Assembly (NCBI RefSeq): GCF_900115465.1
Contig: NZ_FOWN01000001.1
Coordinates: 206,813 to 270,812 of the forward strand
DNA length: 64,000 nucleotides
Direction of reading: 5' to 3'
From: Halolactibacillus alkaliphilus
Lineage (GTDB): Bacteria > Bacillota > Bacilli > Bacillales > Amphibacillaceae
In this document: one piece after another, positions 8,733 to 17,671 of the stretch
Layout of the letters: every line of letters begins with the position of its first letter
Position numbering within the stretch: the first letter of the stretch is position 1
Translations under genes and position numbers: made by a program
The notes under the pieces: generated by a model
Told to the model about the DNA's origin: nothing
The model's database searches: none
What the model saw: the letters and a program-made list of their open reading frames with translations, nothing else

Positions 8733-9653
8733 GTGAACTATTCTATTGGTGTAGACATTGGTGGCACGAAAATCGCTTGCGGTTTAATTAATGAATACGG
8801 CAATGTTATTGAGCAAAAAATGATACCAAGTGAAACGACGTCAGCAGAAACGATGTTTCAGTGTGTGGTGTCATGTATTGAGTCGCTTCTTAATAGCAGT
8901 AGCATACCTAAAGAACAATTGACAGGTATCGGTGTCGGTGTCCCGGGTAAGGTTGATCGTGAAAATGGCGTAGCTATTTTCCAAAACAATATACCGTGGG
9001 CAAACTTTCCGGTTGTTGATCGATTAAAAGAAGCCTTAGCAATAGACCACATTGTCATTGATAACGATGTGTATATGGCAGCATATGCCGAATGGAAAAG
9101 CAATCAGTTATCAGATGAATTGATGGTGTATGTCACAGTAAGTACAGGTATTTCCAGTGCGATTATTCATGGTGGCGAATTCATACGAGGAGCCGGCTTT
9201 GCAGGTGAGATAGGACTTATTCCGGTATGTACAACAGAAGGTAGACAGCGGTTAGAAAAAATAGCTGCAGGTCCTGCATTAAGTAAGCAGGCCAGCACAA
9301 GCTTTAGTGACGAGGTAATAGAAACAAAAACACTATTTAAAAGATACTATGAAGGACATTCTGAGGCAATTATTATTGTTAATCAATTTATTGATCATTT
9401 GGCGCAGGGTATTTATATGATAAATAGCCTACTCGATCCTCACCGTATTATTTTTGGGGGAAGTGTAGCGATTTATAACCCCGTAATTTTAGATTTATTA
9501 AAAGAGCGTCTTCAAATAGATATGTTAGAAGAACAAAAACATGTGTTAAATCAGATTTATGTGAGTGAACTCGGCTCAAATCAAGGAATTGTTGGCGCAG
9601 GACTTACAGTATTTGATACAGCAATAAAACAAACACTAGAAACGAAAGGATGA
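8733..9653 (+). CDS. ROK-family sugar kinase, candidate N-acetylgalactosamine kinase
   Basis: ROK protein of 306 residues. It opens with the ATP-binding loop GVDIGGTKIACGL and later has GIGVGVPGKVD and the NDVYMAAYAEW segment that carries the catalytic Asp. The usual ROK zinc motif CxCGxxGC is missing; the region reads GEIGLIPVCTTEGRQRLEK. GTG 8733 is taken as start because GGGGG lies seven bases upstream. There is no DNA-binding N-terminus, so it is a kinase and not a repressor. Within the island it would phosphorylate the hexosamine freed by the GH112 phosphorylase, as the ROK-type AgaK does for GalNAc; substrate and position are inferred. Its stop overlaps the ATG at 9650. Confidence 0.82.
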   Translation: MNYSIGVDIGGTKIACGLINEYGNVIEQKMIPSETTSAETMFQCVVSCIESLLNSSSIPKEQLTGIGVGVPGKVDRENGVAIFQNNIPWANFPVVDRLKEALAIDHIVIDNDVYMAAYAEWKSNQLSDELMVYVTVSTGISSAIIHGGEFIRGAGFAGEIGLIPVCTTEGRQRLEKIAAGPALSKQASTSFSDEVIETKTLFKRYYEGHSEAIIIVNQFIDHLAQGIYMINSLLDPHRIIFGGSVAIYNPVILDLLKERLQIDMLEEQKHVLNQIYVSELGSNQGIVGAGLTVFDTAIKQTLETKG

Positions 9654-9658
9654 TTGAA

Positions 9659-11815
9659 ATGAAGAAAGGTCGAGTAACATTACCTGCTCAAGAGGGCATG
9701 GATGAAGAAATTAAACAAATCGTCAAACGATGGGGAGCGGACGCTGTCCGCGATTCGGATGGGACAAAAATTCCTGATGTCATCAAACAGGCAGCAGATA
9801 AGGTCTATTCAAAATATTTCTTTACACGCGGGGATCAAGAATTTGCAAAAGCAAACTTAGATGAACTTCAACATATGTTTATTATGTCAGAGCCGGTAAC
9901 AGCTACTGAAGAAGAAATAAAGATTCCGATTCTAAAAGGCTATTTCAAAGAACAGTTAAAGCCAGATACAGATCATGATCCGAAGAAATGGTGGCAGGTC
10001 ATCGATCGAACAACTGGAGAAGTGGTATCGTGTGACAAGTGGGAATATTTAGAACAAACAGAAGAAGTGCTCGTAAAATCAGCGAAACTTTGGCACCGGT
10101 ATACAGTGAATGTGTTAGTTTATCAACTGTGGGACCCAGTGCATATGTATAACCATATAACTAATGATTGGACGACAGAACACCAAATGCCATATGACCC
10201 ACGTTATCCAAAGACAAGAGCTTACATACTTGAGCGATTACGTACGTGGTTAGATGAACACCCAGATACGGATGTCGTTAGAATCACAACGTTTTTCTAT
10301 AATTTTACGTTGGTTTTCAATGATGTAAGGGAAGAAAAATATGTCGATTGGTTCGGTTACGGTGCAACAGTTAGTCCACGAGCATTAGAAGCTTTTGAAA
10401 AGGAAAAAGGGTATGCACTTACGGCAGAAGATTTTGTTGATGAAGGCTACTATAACTCGCCGTTTAGAATGCCAAAAAGAGCCTTTTTAGATTGGATAGA
10501 TTTTCAATCGAAGTTTGTCAGTGAATTAGCAAAAGAGTGTGTGGATATTATTCATAGCTATGGTAAAGAAGCGATGATGTTTTTAGGTGACCACTGGGCT
10601 GGTACAGAACCATACGGAAAGTACTTTAAGAACATTGGCTTAGATGCTGTAGTGGGTTCTGTTGGTGATGGAACGACGCTACGAATGATCGCAGATATTC
10701 CACATGTTGGTTATCACGAAGGGCGCTTTTTACCATACTTTTTCCCAGATACGTTTAATGAGCATAATAATCCAGTCATTGAAGCAAATCAAAACTGGCT
10801 TCAATCAAGACGTGCCATTTTAAGAAAACCGATACAACGGATGGGTTATGGGGGGTATTTGTCACTTGCTTTGGACTTCCCTGATTTTGTTGATAGGGTG
10901 GAAGAAATTACAGATGAATTTAGAGAGATGCATGATCATGTCAAGAATACGGCACCTTATGTTGCGCCGTTTAAAGTGGCAATATTAAATAGTTGGGGTG
11001 GTCAAAGAAAATGGATGAGCCACCATGTACACCATGCGATTTGGTATAAACAATGCTATTCATATTATGGTATTTTAGAAGCGCTGAGTGGCCTACCATT
11101 TGAAGTGGAATTTATTAGCTTTGAAGATATTAAAGCAGACGGTATTTCAGATGATATTGGTGTGATCATTAATGCCGGTGAAGCGCGAACGTCTTGGGTT
11201 GGTGATGATTACTGGAAAGATCCAGAAGTTGTCGAGAAAATCCGCGCCTTCGTCCAATGTGGTGGTGGGTTTATCGGTGTGGGAGAACCAACATCGCATG
11301 AACACCAAGGGGCGTTCTTCCAGTTATCGGACGTACTCGGTGTTCAAAAAGAAATCGGCTTTAGCTTAAGTAAGGATAAGTATAATGATCACCAAATAGA
11401 GAACCACTTTATTTTAGAGGATCAAGTCGCCGCAATCAATTACGGTGAAAGTACACGTTATGTGTACCAAGCGTCAGAAGCAGCTACGGTGCTCGATATT
11501 GAGGCAGATGATATCAAGTTAGCCACGCATACGTTTGGTGACGGACGAGCAGCCTATTTAGCCGGATTACCGTATTCACCAGAAAATGCACGGTTATTAA
11601 AACGTATCCTGTACTGGACAGCTTCAAAAGAGAACGTGTTCCATGAGTGGCATACGACAAATATTTATACAGAATGTGCGGCTTATCCAGAAGCGGGTAC
11701 CTTTGTTATTATCAATAACGCTTACGAAGAACAAGTGACGCAAGTGACTAAACCGGATGGTACGGTGCTCGATGTGACACTCGCACCAATGGGTTACCAA
11801 TGGTTTGAAATATAA
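9659..11815 (+). CDS. lnpA: GH112 1,3-beta-galactosyl-N-acetylhexosamine phosphorylase
   Basis: Cytoplasmic phosphorylase of ~718 residues, the normal size for glycoside hydrolase family 112. It splits galacto-N-biose or lacto-N-biose with phosphate into alpha-galactose 1-phosphate and GalNAc or GlcNAc. The N-terminus (KKGRVTLPAQEGMDEE, then KRWGADAVRDSDGTK) and the barrel region (TTFFYNFTLVFND, MMFLGDHWAGTEPYG, VVGSVGDGTTLRMI) match the family as I know it. ATG 9659 sits eight bases after AAAGGA; ATG 9650 overlaps the kinase stop and is the alternative. GalNAc- or GlcNAc-preferring behaviour cannot be told from sequence alone, but the AgaS and tagatose steps downstream favour galacto-N-biose. 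Confidence 0.92.
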   Translation: MKKGRVTLPAQEGMDEEIKQIVKRWGADAVRDSDGTKIPDVIKQAADKVYSKYFFTRGDQEFAKANLDELQHMFIMSEPVTATEEEIKIPILKGYFKEQLKPDTDHDPKKWWQVIDRTTGEVVSCDKWEYLEQTEEVLVKSAKLWHRYTVNVLVYQLWDPVHMYNHITNDWTTEHQMPYDPRYPKTRAYILERLRTWLDEHPDTDVVRITTFFYNFTLVFNDVREEKYVDWFGYGATVSPRALEAFEKEKGYALTAEDFVDEGYYNSPFRMPKRAFLDWIDFQSKFVSELAKECVDIIHSYGKEAMMFLGDHWAGTEPYGKYFKNIGLDAVVGSVGDGTTLRMIADIPHVGYHEGRFLPYFFPDTFNEHNNPVIEANQNWLQSRRAILRKPIQRMGYGGYLSLALDFPDFVDRVEEITDEFREMHDHVKNTAPYVAPFKVAILNSWGGQRKWMSHHVHHAIWYKQCYSYYGILEALSGLPFEVEFISFEDIKADGISDDIGVIINAGEARTSWVGDDYWKDPEVVEKIRAFVQCGGGFIGVGEPTSHEHQGAFFQLSDVLGVQKEIGFSLSKDKYNDHQIENHFILEDQVAAINYGESTRYVYQASEAATVLDIEADDIKLATHTFGDGRAAYLAGLPYSPENARLLKRILYWTASKENVFHEWHTTNIYTECAAYPEAGTFVIINNAYEEQVTQVTKPDGTVLDVTLAPMGYQWFEI

Positions 11816-11826
11816 GAAACAAACCC

Positions 11827-11856
11827 GATGCGTGTATGACAGTTTATACACGCATC
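11827..11856 (+). terminator. stem-loop after GH112 gene
   Basis: Perfect 11-bp stem GATGCGTGTAT / ATACACGCATC with an 8-base loop, followed by ATTAGAATTTT. The tail is only moderately T-rich, so it may be a leaky terminator before the phosphatase gene. Confidence 0.6.
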
Positions 11857-11913
11857 ATTAGAATTTTAAAAAAACTAACAGGCTCATTTTATCATGTCAT
11901 GGGGAGGGATAAT

Positions 11914-12783
11914 ATGAAAATAACAGATTATGCCAATGATCGGGGCAATCGCTGTAAAGAAGATCGCATCGGCTTTGGTGAAAACTATGCCTATGTGATG
12001 GACGGAGCAACAGGCCTAGCGACCGGTCTCATCCAACAGTATTTATCGGATACCGTCTGGTTTGTGGAACATGCCACCAATTACTTAAATAAAGTATTAG
12101 AAAATAATGTCACGATAGATAGTGGGCACCTATTTCGGAATCTTTCAAATGACCTACATTTAAAATTACGTGCGTACATTGATAGTGAAGACTATCTCGA
12201 AGAACAATTACCATCTGCGGCCATCATTTTATTAAGAAAAATCGATGAGACATTGGTCATTGAATCTTATGGTGACTGCACCGCGGTCGTTGAGTATACT
12301 AATGGTCGCTATGAGATTATACACGACGGCCGGGCAACAGAATTAGATCGCGGTATTATTAATCACATGCAAGCACTCGTAAGAGAAGATGGTATTACGA
12401 TGAGAGAAGCAAAGAAAATGGTTCATCCTTTATTGTTAAATAATCGTCAATTAAAGAATAAAAAAAGCGGCTATACAGCAATGGATATAACGACGGATTA
12501 TATCGATAAAGGGTTAAAGCGTGTGCTTAATTATCAAGATATTCAATCGGTCTGGTTATTTAGTGACGGGGTGGATAGTTATTATACCGATTTAGACTTA
12601 GCGACGGATGCAGTCGATATGGTTAAGCGAATGAAAGAAACGAGTGTGCATCAAGTGATTGATCAGTTAAGGATAAGAGAAGAAGCGGATGAGCTATGTG
12701 AGAAATACCCTAGAATGAAGCCGAAAGACGATGCGTCAATCATTCAAATTTCATGTAATGACGGAAAAATAGTTTACAAATAG
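11914..12783 (+). CDS. PP2C-like protein phosphatase domain protein
   Basis: A 289-residue protein with the metal-binding motifs of PP2C/PPM phosphatases in order: an N-terminal RGNRCKEDR, MDGATGL (residues ~27-33, in place of VxDGMGG), SYGDCTAVV, LFSDGVD and KDDASII near the end. These hold the Asp residues that bind two Mn/Mg ions, so it is probably active on phosphoserine, phosphothreonine or a small phosphorylated substrate. ATG 11914 is chosen for its GGGAGG site six bases upstream; an earlier in-frame ATG lacks one. It lies between the phosphorylase and the AgaS gene, an unusual place for such an enzyme. A role in regulating or dephosphorylating sugar intermediates is speculation. Confidence 0.75.
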   Translation: MKITDYANDRGNRCKEDRIGFGENYAYVMDGATGLATGLIQQYLSDTVWFVEHATNYLNKVLENNVTIDSGHLFRNLSNDLHLKLRAYIDSEDYLEEQLPSAAIILLRKIDETLVIESYGDCTAVVEYTNGRYEIIHDGRATELDRGIINHMQALVREDGITMREAKKMVHPLLLNNRQLKNKKSGYTAMDITTDYIDKGLKRVLNYQDIQSVWLFSDGVDSYYTDLDLATDAVDMVKRMKETSVHQVIDQLRIREEADELCEKYPRMKPKDDASIIQISCNDGKIVYK

Positions 12784-12809
12784 TTTTATCCACGCTACAA
12801 TAGAATCAA

Positions 12810-12823
12810 CTGGTTATAACCAG
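12810..12823. promoter_or_regulatory. TGGTTATAAC operator, site 2 (perfect palindrome)
   Basis: CTGGTTATAACCAG is a perfect 14-bp palindrome just upstream of the AgaS gene. It gives the clearest form of the island operator and implies a dimeric repressor. Confidence 0.65.
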
Positions 12824-12849
12824 AGGGATTGATGATAACTTTTGATTAA

Positions 12850-12870
12850 GAGCGCCTTATTAAGGCGCTC
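12850..12870. repeat. inverted repeat between two operators
   Basis: GAGCGCCTTA-T-TAAGGCGCTC, ten paired bases around one central base. It is followed by A-rich, not T-rich, sequence on the + strand and lacks a T-run on the other, so it is a poor terminator. It may be a binding site or an RNA hairpin. Confidence 0.6.
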
Positions 12871-12883
12871 AAAAAATAATAAA

Positions 12884-12904
12884 CTGGTTATGACAACATA
12901 ACCA
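12884..12904. promoter_or_regulatory. TGGTTATGAC operator, site 3
   Basis: CTGGTTATGACAACATAACCA, with half-sites TGGTTATG and CATAACCA in inverted order, 15 bases before the AgaS start codon and reaching close to its ribosome site. Paired with site 2, 61 bases upstream, it could allow looping or double blocking. Confidence 0.5.
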
Positions 12905-12918
12905 ATAGGAGGGCTTCC

Positions 12919-14091
12919 ATGTTTAATCTTGCAGAGCAAGACTTAGAAAAGTTAGGAGCAGTTCACACGGCTACTGAAATTTATCAACAACCACATGTTT
13001 GGGGAAAGATGTTAACAACATTAGCTGAACATAAAGACACCCATCAGAATTTTATTAAGAAGTTAAAAGAAACGCACGCACATGTGCGTGTCATTTTTAC
13101 TGGTGCTGGGACATCTGCTTTTGCGGGTGATACGCTAACGCCTGAATTGAATCAATCAACAACGAAAAGCACCTTTACGTTTGAGTCGATTGCGACAACG
13201 GATATTGTGTCTAACCCTTATGCCTATTTAAAAGCAGATGTACCTACAGTACTTGTTTCTTTCGCCAGATCGGGTAATAGTCCAGAAAGTGTCGCAGCCG
13301 TTAATTTAGCAGAAACTATTATTAAAGATTTTTATCAAGTAGTGATCACATGTAATAGTGAGGGTAAACTCGCAGTTAATACAAAAGGTGATGATAAAAG
13401 TTTGCTTATTTTAACACCGCCTGAAGCCCATGATAAAAGTTTTGCGATGACAAGTAGTTTTACAACGATGATGGTGGCCGCTTATGTATTGTTCGGAGAG
13501 ACTAATACACAAGCAGTCATTGATCAGAGCATTAACCAAGCGGAACGGTTACTTCATATGGTGGGTGATAAGGTTGATGAGGTCTTAGAACAATCTTACG
13601 AACGGATGGTCTTTTTAGGATCTGGTTTATTAGGTCAGCTGGCACATGAAGGTGCGCTAAAAGTACTTGAACTTACCGCAGGTAAGGTAGCTGCGACGTA
13701 TGAATCATCCTTAGGTTTTAGACACGGTCCTAAATCGATTCTTAATGAACAATCTTTGGTCGTCATGTTTATGTCACAGGACAGTTATACAAGAAAATAT
13801 GATATGGATTTATTAAATGAACTTGCGACGGACAACTCAGGTATAAAGATTGCCGTTGTTGATTATTACGAGGACGAAGCTGTTAGTGGGCATGCAGACT
13901 TTGTGATTTGCTTAGATATAGAAAAAGGGAAAGAAGTGAATGATTTTAGTCTTTCACTGCCTTACATTATCTTTCCGCAAGTCTTGGCAATGAAAAACGC
14001 ACTAAAATTAGCGATTACACCTGACAATCCAAGTCCTAGTGGTCTGGTGAATCGCGTGGTGCAAGGTGTTACTATTTATCCTATTAACTAA
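12919..14091 (+). CDS. agaS: AgaS-type SIS sugar isomerase/deaminase
   Basis: A 390-residue protein with two SIS sugar-phosphate-binding domains. The first shows GAGTSAFAGDTL (~62-73) and FARSGNSPESVAA (~115-127). The second shows FLGSGLLGQLAHEGALKVLE and GFRHGPKSIL, the GlmS-like active-site stretch. Size and motifs fit AgaS (galactosamine-6-phosphate deaminase/isomerase giving tagatose 6-phosphate and ammonia), rather than NagB, which has a different fold. It has an AGGAGG ribosome site. The next gene is the matching aldolase 21 bases on. This is the key step channelling GalN-6-P into the tagatose pathway. Confidence 0.88.
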   Translation: MFNLAEQDLEKLGAVHTATEIYQQPHVWGKMLTTLAEHKDTHQNFIKKLKETHAHVRVIFTGAGTSAFAGDTLTPELNQSTTKSTFTFESIATTDIVSNPYAYLKADVPTVLVSFARSGNSPESVAAVNLAETIIKDFYQVVITCNSEGKLAVNTKGDDKSLLILTPPEAHDKSFAMTSSFTTMMVAAYVLFGETNTQAVIDQSINQAERLLHMVGDKVDEVLEQSYERMVFLGSGLLGQLAHEGALKVLELTAGKVAATYESSLGFRHGPKSILNEQSLVVMFMSQDSYTRKYDMDLLNELATDNSGIKIAVVDYYEDEAVSGHADFVICLDIEKGKEVNDFSLSLPYIIFPQVLAMKNALKLAITPDNPSPSGLVNRVVQGVTIYPIN

Positions 14092-14112
14092 TTCTAAGTG
14101 GAGTGTGATAAA

Positions 14113-14970
14113 ATGAATACAATAGTCAATACAAAACAGATGTTATTAGACGCACAAAAAGGGAAGTATGCTGTACCAGCTTTTAATATTCATAATATGG
14201 AGACGGTACAAGCCGTCGTTGAAACAGCTGTAGAACTGCGGTCACCGGTTATCTTAGCAGCCACACCTGGAACGATGGATTATGCTGGCCGTGCATATAT
14301 TCAGGCGCTTGTTGAAGTAGCAGCAAGAGAAAATGGTGTACCTATTGCTCTGCATTTAGATCACCATGAAACAATCGATAGTATTGAGACATCACTCGAA
14401 CTGGGCACGAAATCGGTCATGATTGATGGATCGCATCACTCATTTGAAGACAATATCGCCTTAACAAAACAGGTTGTAGAACTGGCGAGAAAACATGGTG
14501 CAACAGTAGAAGCAGAACTTGGGAAGTTAGTAGGTCAAGAAGATGACCTGATTGTGACAGCGCAAGAAGCAGCTTACACAGATCCTGATACAGTAGAAGA
14601 GTTCGTTGAAAAAACAGGCGTAGACTCACTGGCAGTAGCTATCGGTACAGGTCATGGTGTGTATGAAGTCGAGCCACAACTTGACTTTGAACGTTTAGAA
14701 AAAATCGCGCAGTTGGTCGATGTGCCTATTGTATTGCATGGTGCTTCAGGCATTTCTAAAGCTGATGTGCAAAAGTGTATTGAACTAGGCTGTTGTAAAG
14801 TGAATATTTCAACGGAGTTAAAAATACCGTTTTCAATGGCGTTGCGTGACTTTTTAGTAGCTAATCCAGAGGCAACAGATCCGCGTAAATATATGACACC
14901 AGCTAAAGAAGAGATGAAAAAGACAGTGCGTGAAAAGATAATGATTTGTAAGAGTGATGGTAAAGCCTAA
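14113..14970 (+). CDS. class II aldolase, probable tagatose-1,6-bisphosphate aldolase
   Basis: Zinc-dependent class II fructose/tagatose-bisphosphate aldolase of 285 residues, cleaving tagatose 1,6-bisphosphate to dihydroxyacetone phosphate and glyceraldehyde 3-phosphate. Visible are the His pair and Asp of the metal/active site (LHLDHHETIDSIE), DGSHHSFEDN, the AIGTGHGVY loop and VLHGASGI near the end. Size and context match GatY/KbaY/AgaY proteins. The ATG at 14113 is preferred, with GGAG nine bases upstream; an upstream GTG lies inside that site. It follows AgaS directly and is probably co-transcribed. Confidence 0.87.
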   Translation: MNTIVNTKQMLLDAQKGKYAVPAFNIHNMETVQAVVETAVELRSPVILAATPGTMDYAGRAYIQALVEVAARENGVPIALHLDHHETIDSIETSLELGTKSVMIDGSHHSFEDNIALTKQVVELARKHGATVEAELGKLVGQEDDLIVTAQEAAYTDPDTVEEFVEKTGVDSLAVAIGTGHGVYEVEPQLDFERLEKIAQLVDVPIVLHGASGISKADVQKCIELGCCKVNISTELKIPFSMALRDFLVANPEATDPRKYMTPAKEEMKKTVREKIMICKSDGKA

Positions 14971-15027
14971 TTAAATAGGATCATTTAATTAGTTATTTAT
15001 TTAAGAAAGCGAATGGGAGAGATGACA

Positions 15028-16134
15028 TTGCAGGCGTTATCGATTTTAATAAAGCCAGTATCTTCTAGTTGTAGCCTCGATTGTGATTATTGTTTTTATA
15101 ACGATTTAGCTGATCAACGCTCAATAAAGAATTATGGTAAAATGAACAAAGACACAATGACAGCGCTTGTTAAAAAAGCAATAGAGGCAGATCCGCGCGT
15201 TATCCATATCGCTTTCCAAGGCGGTGAACCGATGTTAATCGGTTTGCCGTTTTACTATGCTTTTATGGCATGCGTGAAAAAATATAATATTAGAAATATC
15301 CCGGTTTTTTTCTCTATTCAAACGAACGGCTATCATATAACCGATGAATGGATTAATTTTCTAAAAGAAAATCACTTCCTCGTGGGTATATCGGTCGATG
15401 GTATAAAAGCAACTCATGATCAATTACGTAAAACAAAAGCCGGAAAAGAAACTTTCGATAGAATTATGTCCAACATTGATAAAGTCAAACGAGCGGCTAT
15501 CCCCTTTAATATACTGTGTGTCTTAACCTCACTTGCAGCACAGCATATTCAAGAAATTACGCAGTATTTTGATGATCAAGGCTTTAAACATATTCAATAT
15601 ATTCCATGTTTAGATCGTTTGAATTTACCAAGACAGGCACAAAAATTGTTAATGACGCAAGCGCAGTATAGTGACGTATTGTCGGTACTGTTTAATCGTT
15701 ATTTAACAAGTTTTTTATCGGGGAATTATGTAAGTAATCGTTTATTTGATAATTTTGTTGGTATTCTTCTTGGGCAACAACCAGAAGATTGCAGCTTGGC
15801 TGGGCAATGCTCGACGTACTTTGTTATTGAAGCCAATGGTGATGTCTTTCCGTGTGATTTTTATGTGGACGATCGATACTGCTTGGGTAGTATAATAGAA
15901 GATGATTATGAGACGTTATTCCACTCGAAAATTGCTAAGGACTTTAGATCAGAAACGGTTTTACATGAGGACTGTTTAACATGTCCGTTTGTATCACTTT
16001 GTAGAGGGGGATGTAAGCGCTATAAAGTAAAAGGGAAATACGCTTATTGCGAAGCGTATCAAACATTTTTCCGCAAACATTTACCAGAGTTAAAAAGCGT
16101 TGCGTTACGTGTTAAAAAAGGTCAAGTTATTTAA
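15028..16134 (+). CDS. anaerobic sulfatase-maturating enzyme (radical SAM, anSME)
   Basis: Radical SAM enzyme of about 368 residues that oxidises the active-site Cys or Ser of sulfatases to formylglycine without oxygen. The N-terminal cluster motif is SCSLDCDYCFY (CxxxCxxC), followed by FQGGEPMLIG. A C-terminal SPASM region carries many Cys for extra iron-sulfur clusters (CSLAGQC, DVFPCDFY, CLTCPFVSLCRGGCKRY). Start: TTG 15028 has GGGAGA seven bases upstream and gives the short family N-terminus before LIKP; ATG 15013 is the alternative. The sulfatase it should activate is the next gene, 17 bases away. Confidence 0.93.
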   Translation: MQALSILIKPVSSSCSLDCDYCFYNDLADQRSIKNYGKMNKDTMTALVKKAIEADPRVIHIAFQGGEPMLIGLPFYYAFMACVKKYNIRNIPVFFSIQTNGYHITDEWINFLKENHFLVGISVDGIKATHDQLRKTKAGKETFDRIMSNIDKVKRAAIPFNILCVLTSLAAQHIQEITQYFDDQGFKHIQYIPCLDRLNLPRQAQKLLMTQAQYSDVLSVLFNRYLTSFLSGNYVSNRLFDNFVGILLGQQPEDCSLAGQCSTYFVIEANGDVFPCDFYVDDRYCLGSIIEDDYETLFHSKIAKDFRSETVLHEDCLTCPFVSLCRGGCKRYKVKGKYAYCEAYQTFFRKHLPELKSVALRVKKGQVI

Positions 16135-16151
16135 GGGAGAGGAGAAACAAC

Positions 16152-17612
16152 ATGAAACCCAATATTGTGATGATTATGGTTGATCAGATGCGCTATGACT
16201 GCTTGAGTATTCTGGGGCATCCGGTTGTTGATACACCGTATTTAGATCAACTTGCTAGGACAGGTACTATTTTTAAAAATGCTTATGCGGCAACACCTTC
16301 TTGCGTTCCGGCAAGAGCGTCACTCTTAACGGGTATGTCCCAGGTTCATACAGGGCGTGTCGGATATGAAGATAAATTACCGTGGGACTATTCAAACTTC
16401 TTACCAGAAGTGCTTGGAAAAGCGGGCTACTATACGCAAGCGATTGGGAAGATGCATGTCTATCCAACGAGAAAGTATTGCGGGTTTGATCATGTTGAAT
16501 TACATGATGGGTATATGCACTATAATCGTTTTAAACAACATACGAAGGTAAGCGAGTCCTTTAATGAAGTCGATGATTACTTACAATGGTTAAAAGACAA
16601 AGCAGGCCATCATGTTGACTTGACTGATCTTGGTCTAGATTGTAATTCATCAACCGTTGCTAGACCATGGGCATTGGATGAGTCATTACACCCCACCAAT
16701 TGGGTTGTGACCCGTTCGATTGATTTCTTACGCCGCCGAGATCCAACGTTACCTTTCTTTTTAAAGATGTCATTTGTTCGTCCGCATCCACCACTGGACC
16801 CACCACCATATTATTTTGATATGTACCTAAATAGAGAGCTACCTGAGCCTACTATCGGTGATTGGGCAGATATAACGGATAAAGAAAAAGAAGGATATAA
16901 TCCAGTAACAGGAAAAGGTCGTGTGCCAGCGGACCGGTATAAACGGGCTCAAGCAGCATATTATGGACTGATTACGCATATTGATCATCAAATAGGTCGT
17001 TTCTTAATGGCGTTGGAAGAACATGAACAAAAGGAGCACACCATTATTATGTTTGTTTCTGATCACGGTGAATTAATGGGGGACCATCATCTGTTTAGAA
17101 AGTCATTACCGTATGAGGGATCGGCTAAAATCCCTCTGATTCTATCCGATCCAGGGAATTTCTTAAAAACACCGTTAGTGCCAACATCACAACGGGTGAC
17201 AGAGTTAAGAGATGTTATGCCAACGATATTAGACATATTAGACATACCCATTCCACCATCAGTAGATGGAAAAAGTATCCTGCCCTTAGCAAAAGATAAG
17301 TCAACAGAATGGCGGGATTATTTGCACGGTGAGCATGAATTCGGAGAAAAAAGCTATCACTATATTACAACCGGCAAAGAAAAATATATTTGGTTTTCTC
17401 AAACTGGGGAAGAACAGTACTTTGATTTAGTGAACGATCCACAAGAGTGTATCAACCATGTCGCAACTCAAGATTATCAAGATAAAGTAGAGCGATTAAG
17501 GCAGGTGCTGATTAAAGAGCTCACATTAAGAGAAGAAGGCTATACCGATGGTGAAAAACTTTTAGTCGGAAAACAAGCTTTTTCAAGTTTAGCCCACATT
17601 AAGTCAAAATAA
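16152..17612 (+). CDS. sulfatase, Cys-type, formylglycine-dependent
   Basis: Sulfatase of 486 residues in the alkaline-phosphatase superfamily. The metal-binding N-terminus reads NIVMIMVDQMRYD. The activation motif is CVPARASLLTGM, so Cys51 is converted to formylglycine (C-x-P-x-R). Further conserved parts are GKMHVYP, FVSDHGELMGDH (metal ligands) and a C-terminal subdomain ending in NDPQECINH. No signal peptide is seen, so it acts in the cytoplasm on an imported sulfated sugar. AGAGGAG lies upstream. Its place beside GH112 and AgaS suggests 6-sulfo-GalNAc/GlcNAc or sulfated galactose units as substrate; the exact position is unknown. Confidence 0.93.
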   Translation: MKPNIVMIMVDQMRYDCLSILGHPVVDTPYLDQLARTGTIFKNAYAATPSCVPARASLLTGMSQVHTGRVGYEDKLPWDYSNFLPEVLGKAGYYTQAIGKMHVYPTRKYCGFDHVELHDGYMHYNRFKQHTKVSESFNEVDDYLQWLKDKAGHHVDLTDLGLDCNSSTVARPWALDESLHPTNWVVTRSIDFLRRRDPTLPFFLKMSFVRPHPPLDPPPYYFDMYLNRELPEPTIGDWADITDKEKEGYNPVTGKGRVPADRYKRAQAAYYGLITHIDHQIGRFLMALEEHEQKEHTIIMFVSDHGELMGDHHLFRKSLPYEGSAKIPLILSDPGNFLKTPLVPTSQRVTELRDVMPTILDILDIPIPPSVDGKSILPLAKDKSTEWRDYLHGEHEFGEKSYHYITTGKEKYIWFSQTGEEQYFDLVNDPQECINHVATQDYQDKVERLRQVLIKELTLREEGYTDGEKLLVGKQAFSSLAHIKSK

Positions 17613-17613
17613 C

Positions 17614-17653
17614 AAAAAGATCCGCATAAGCTTTAGCTTGTGTGGATCTTTTT
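17614..17653. terminator. bidirectional rho-independent terminator
   Basis: Stem AAAAAGATCCGCATAAGC / GCTTGTGTGGATCTTTTT with loop TTTA, between the convergent sulfatase and LacC-like genes. Confidence 0.85.
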
Positions 17654-17671
17654 CACTAATAAGGGCTTGTG

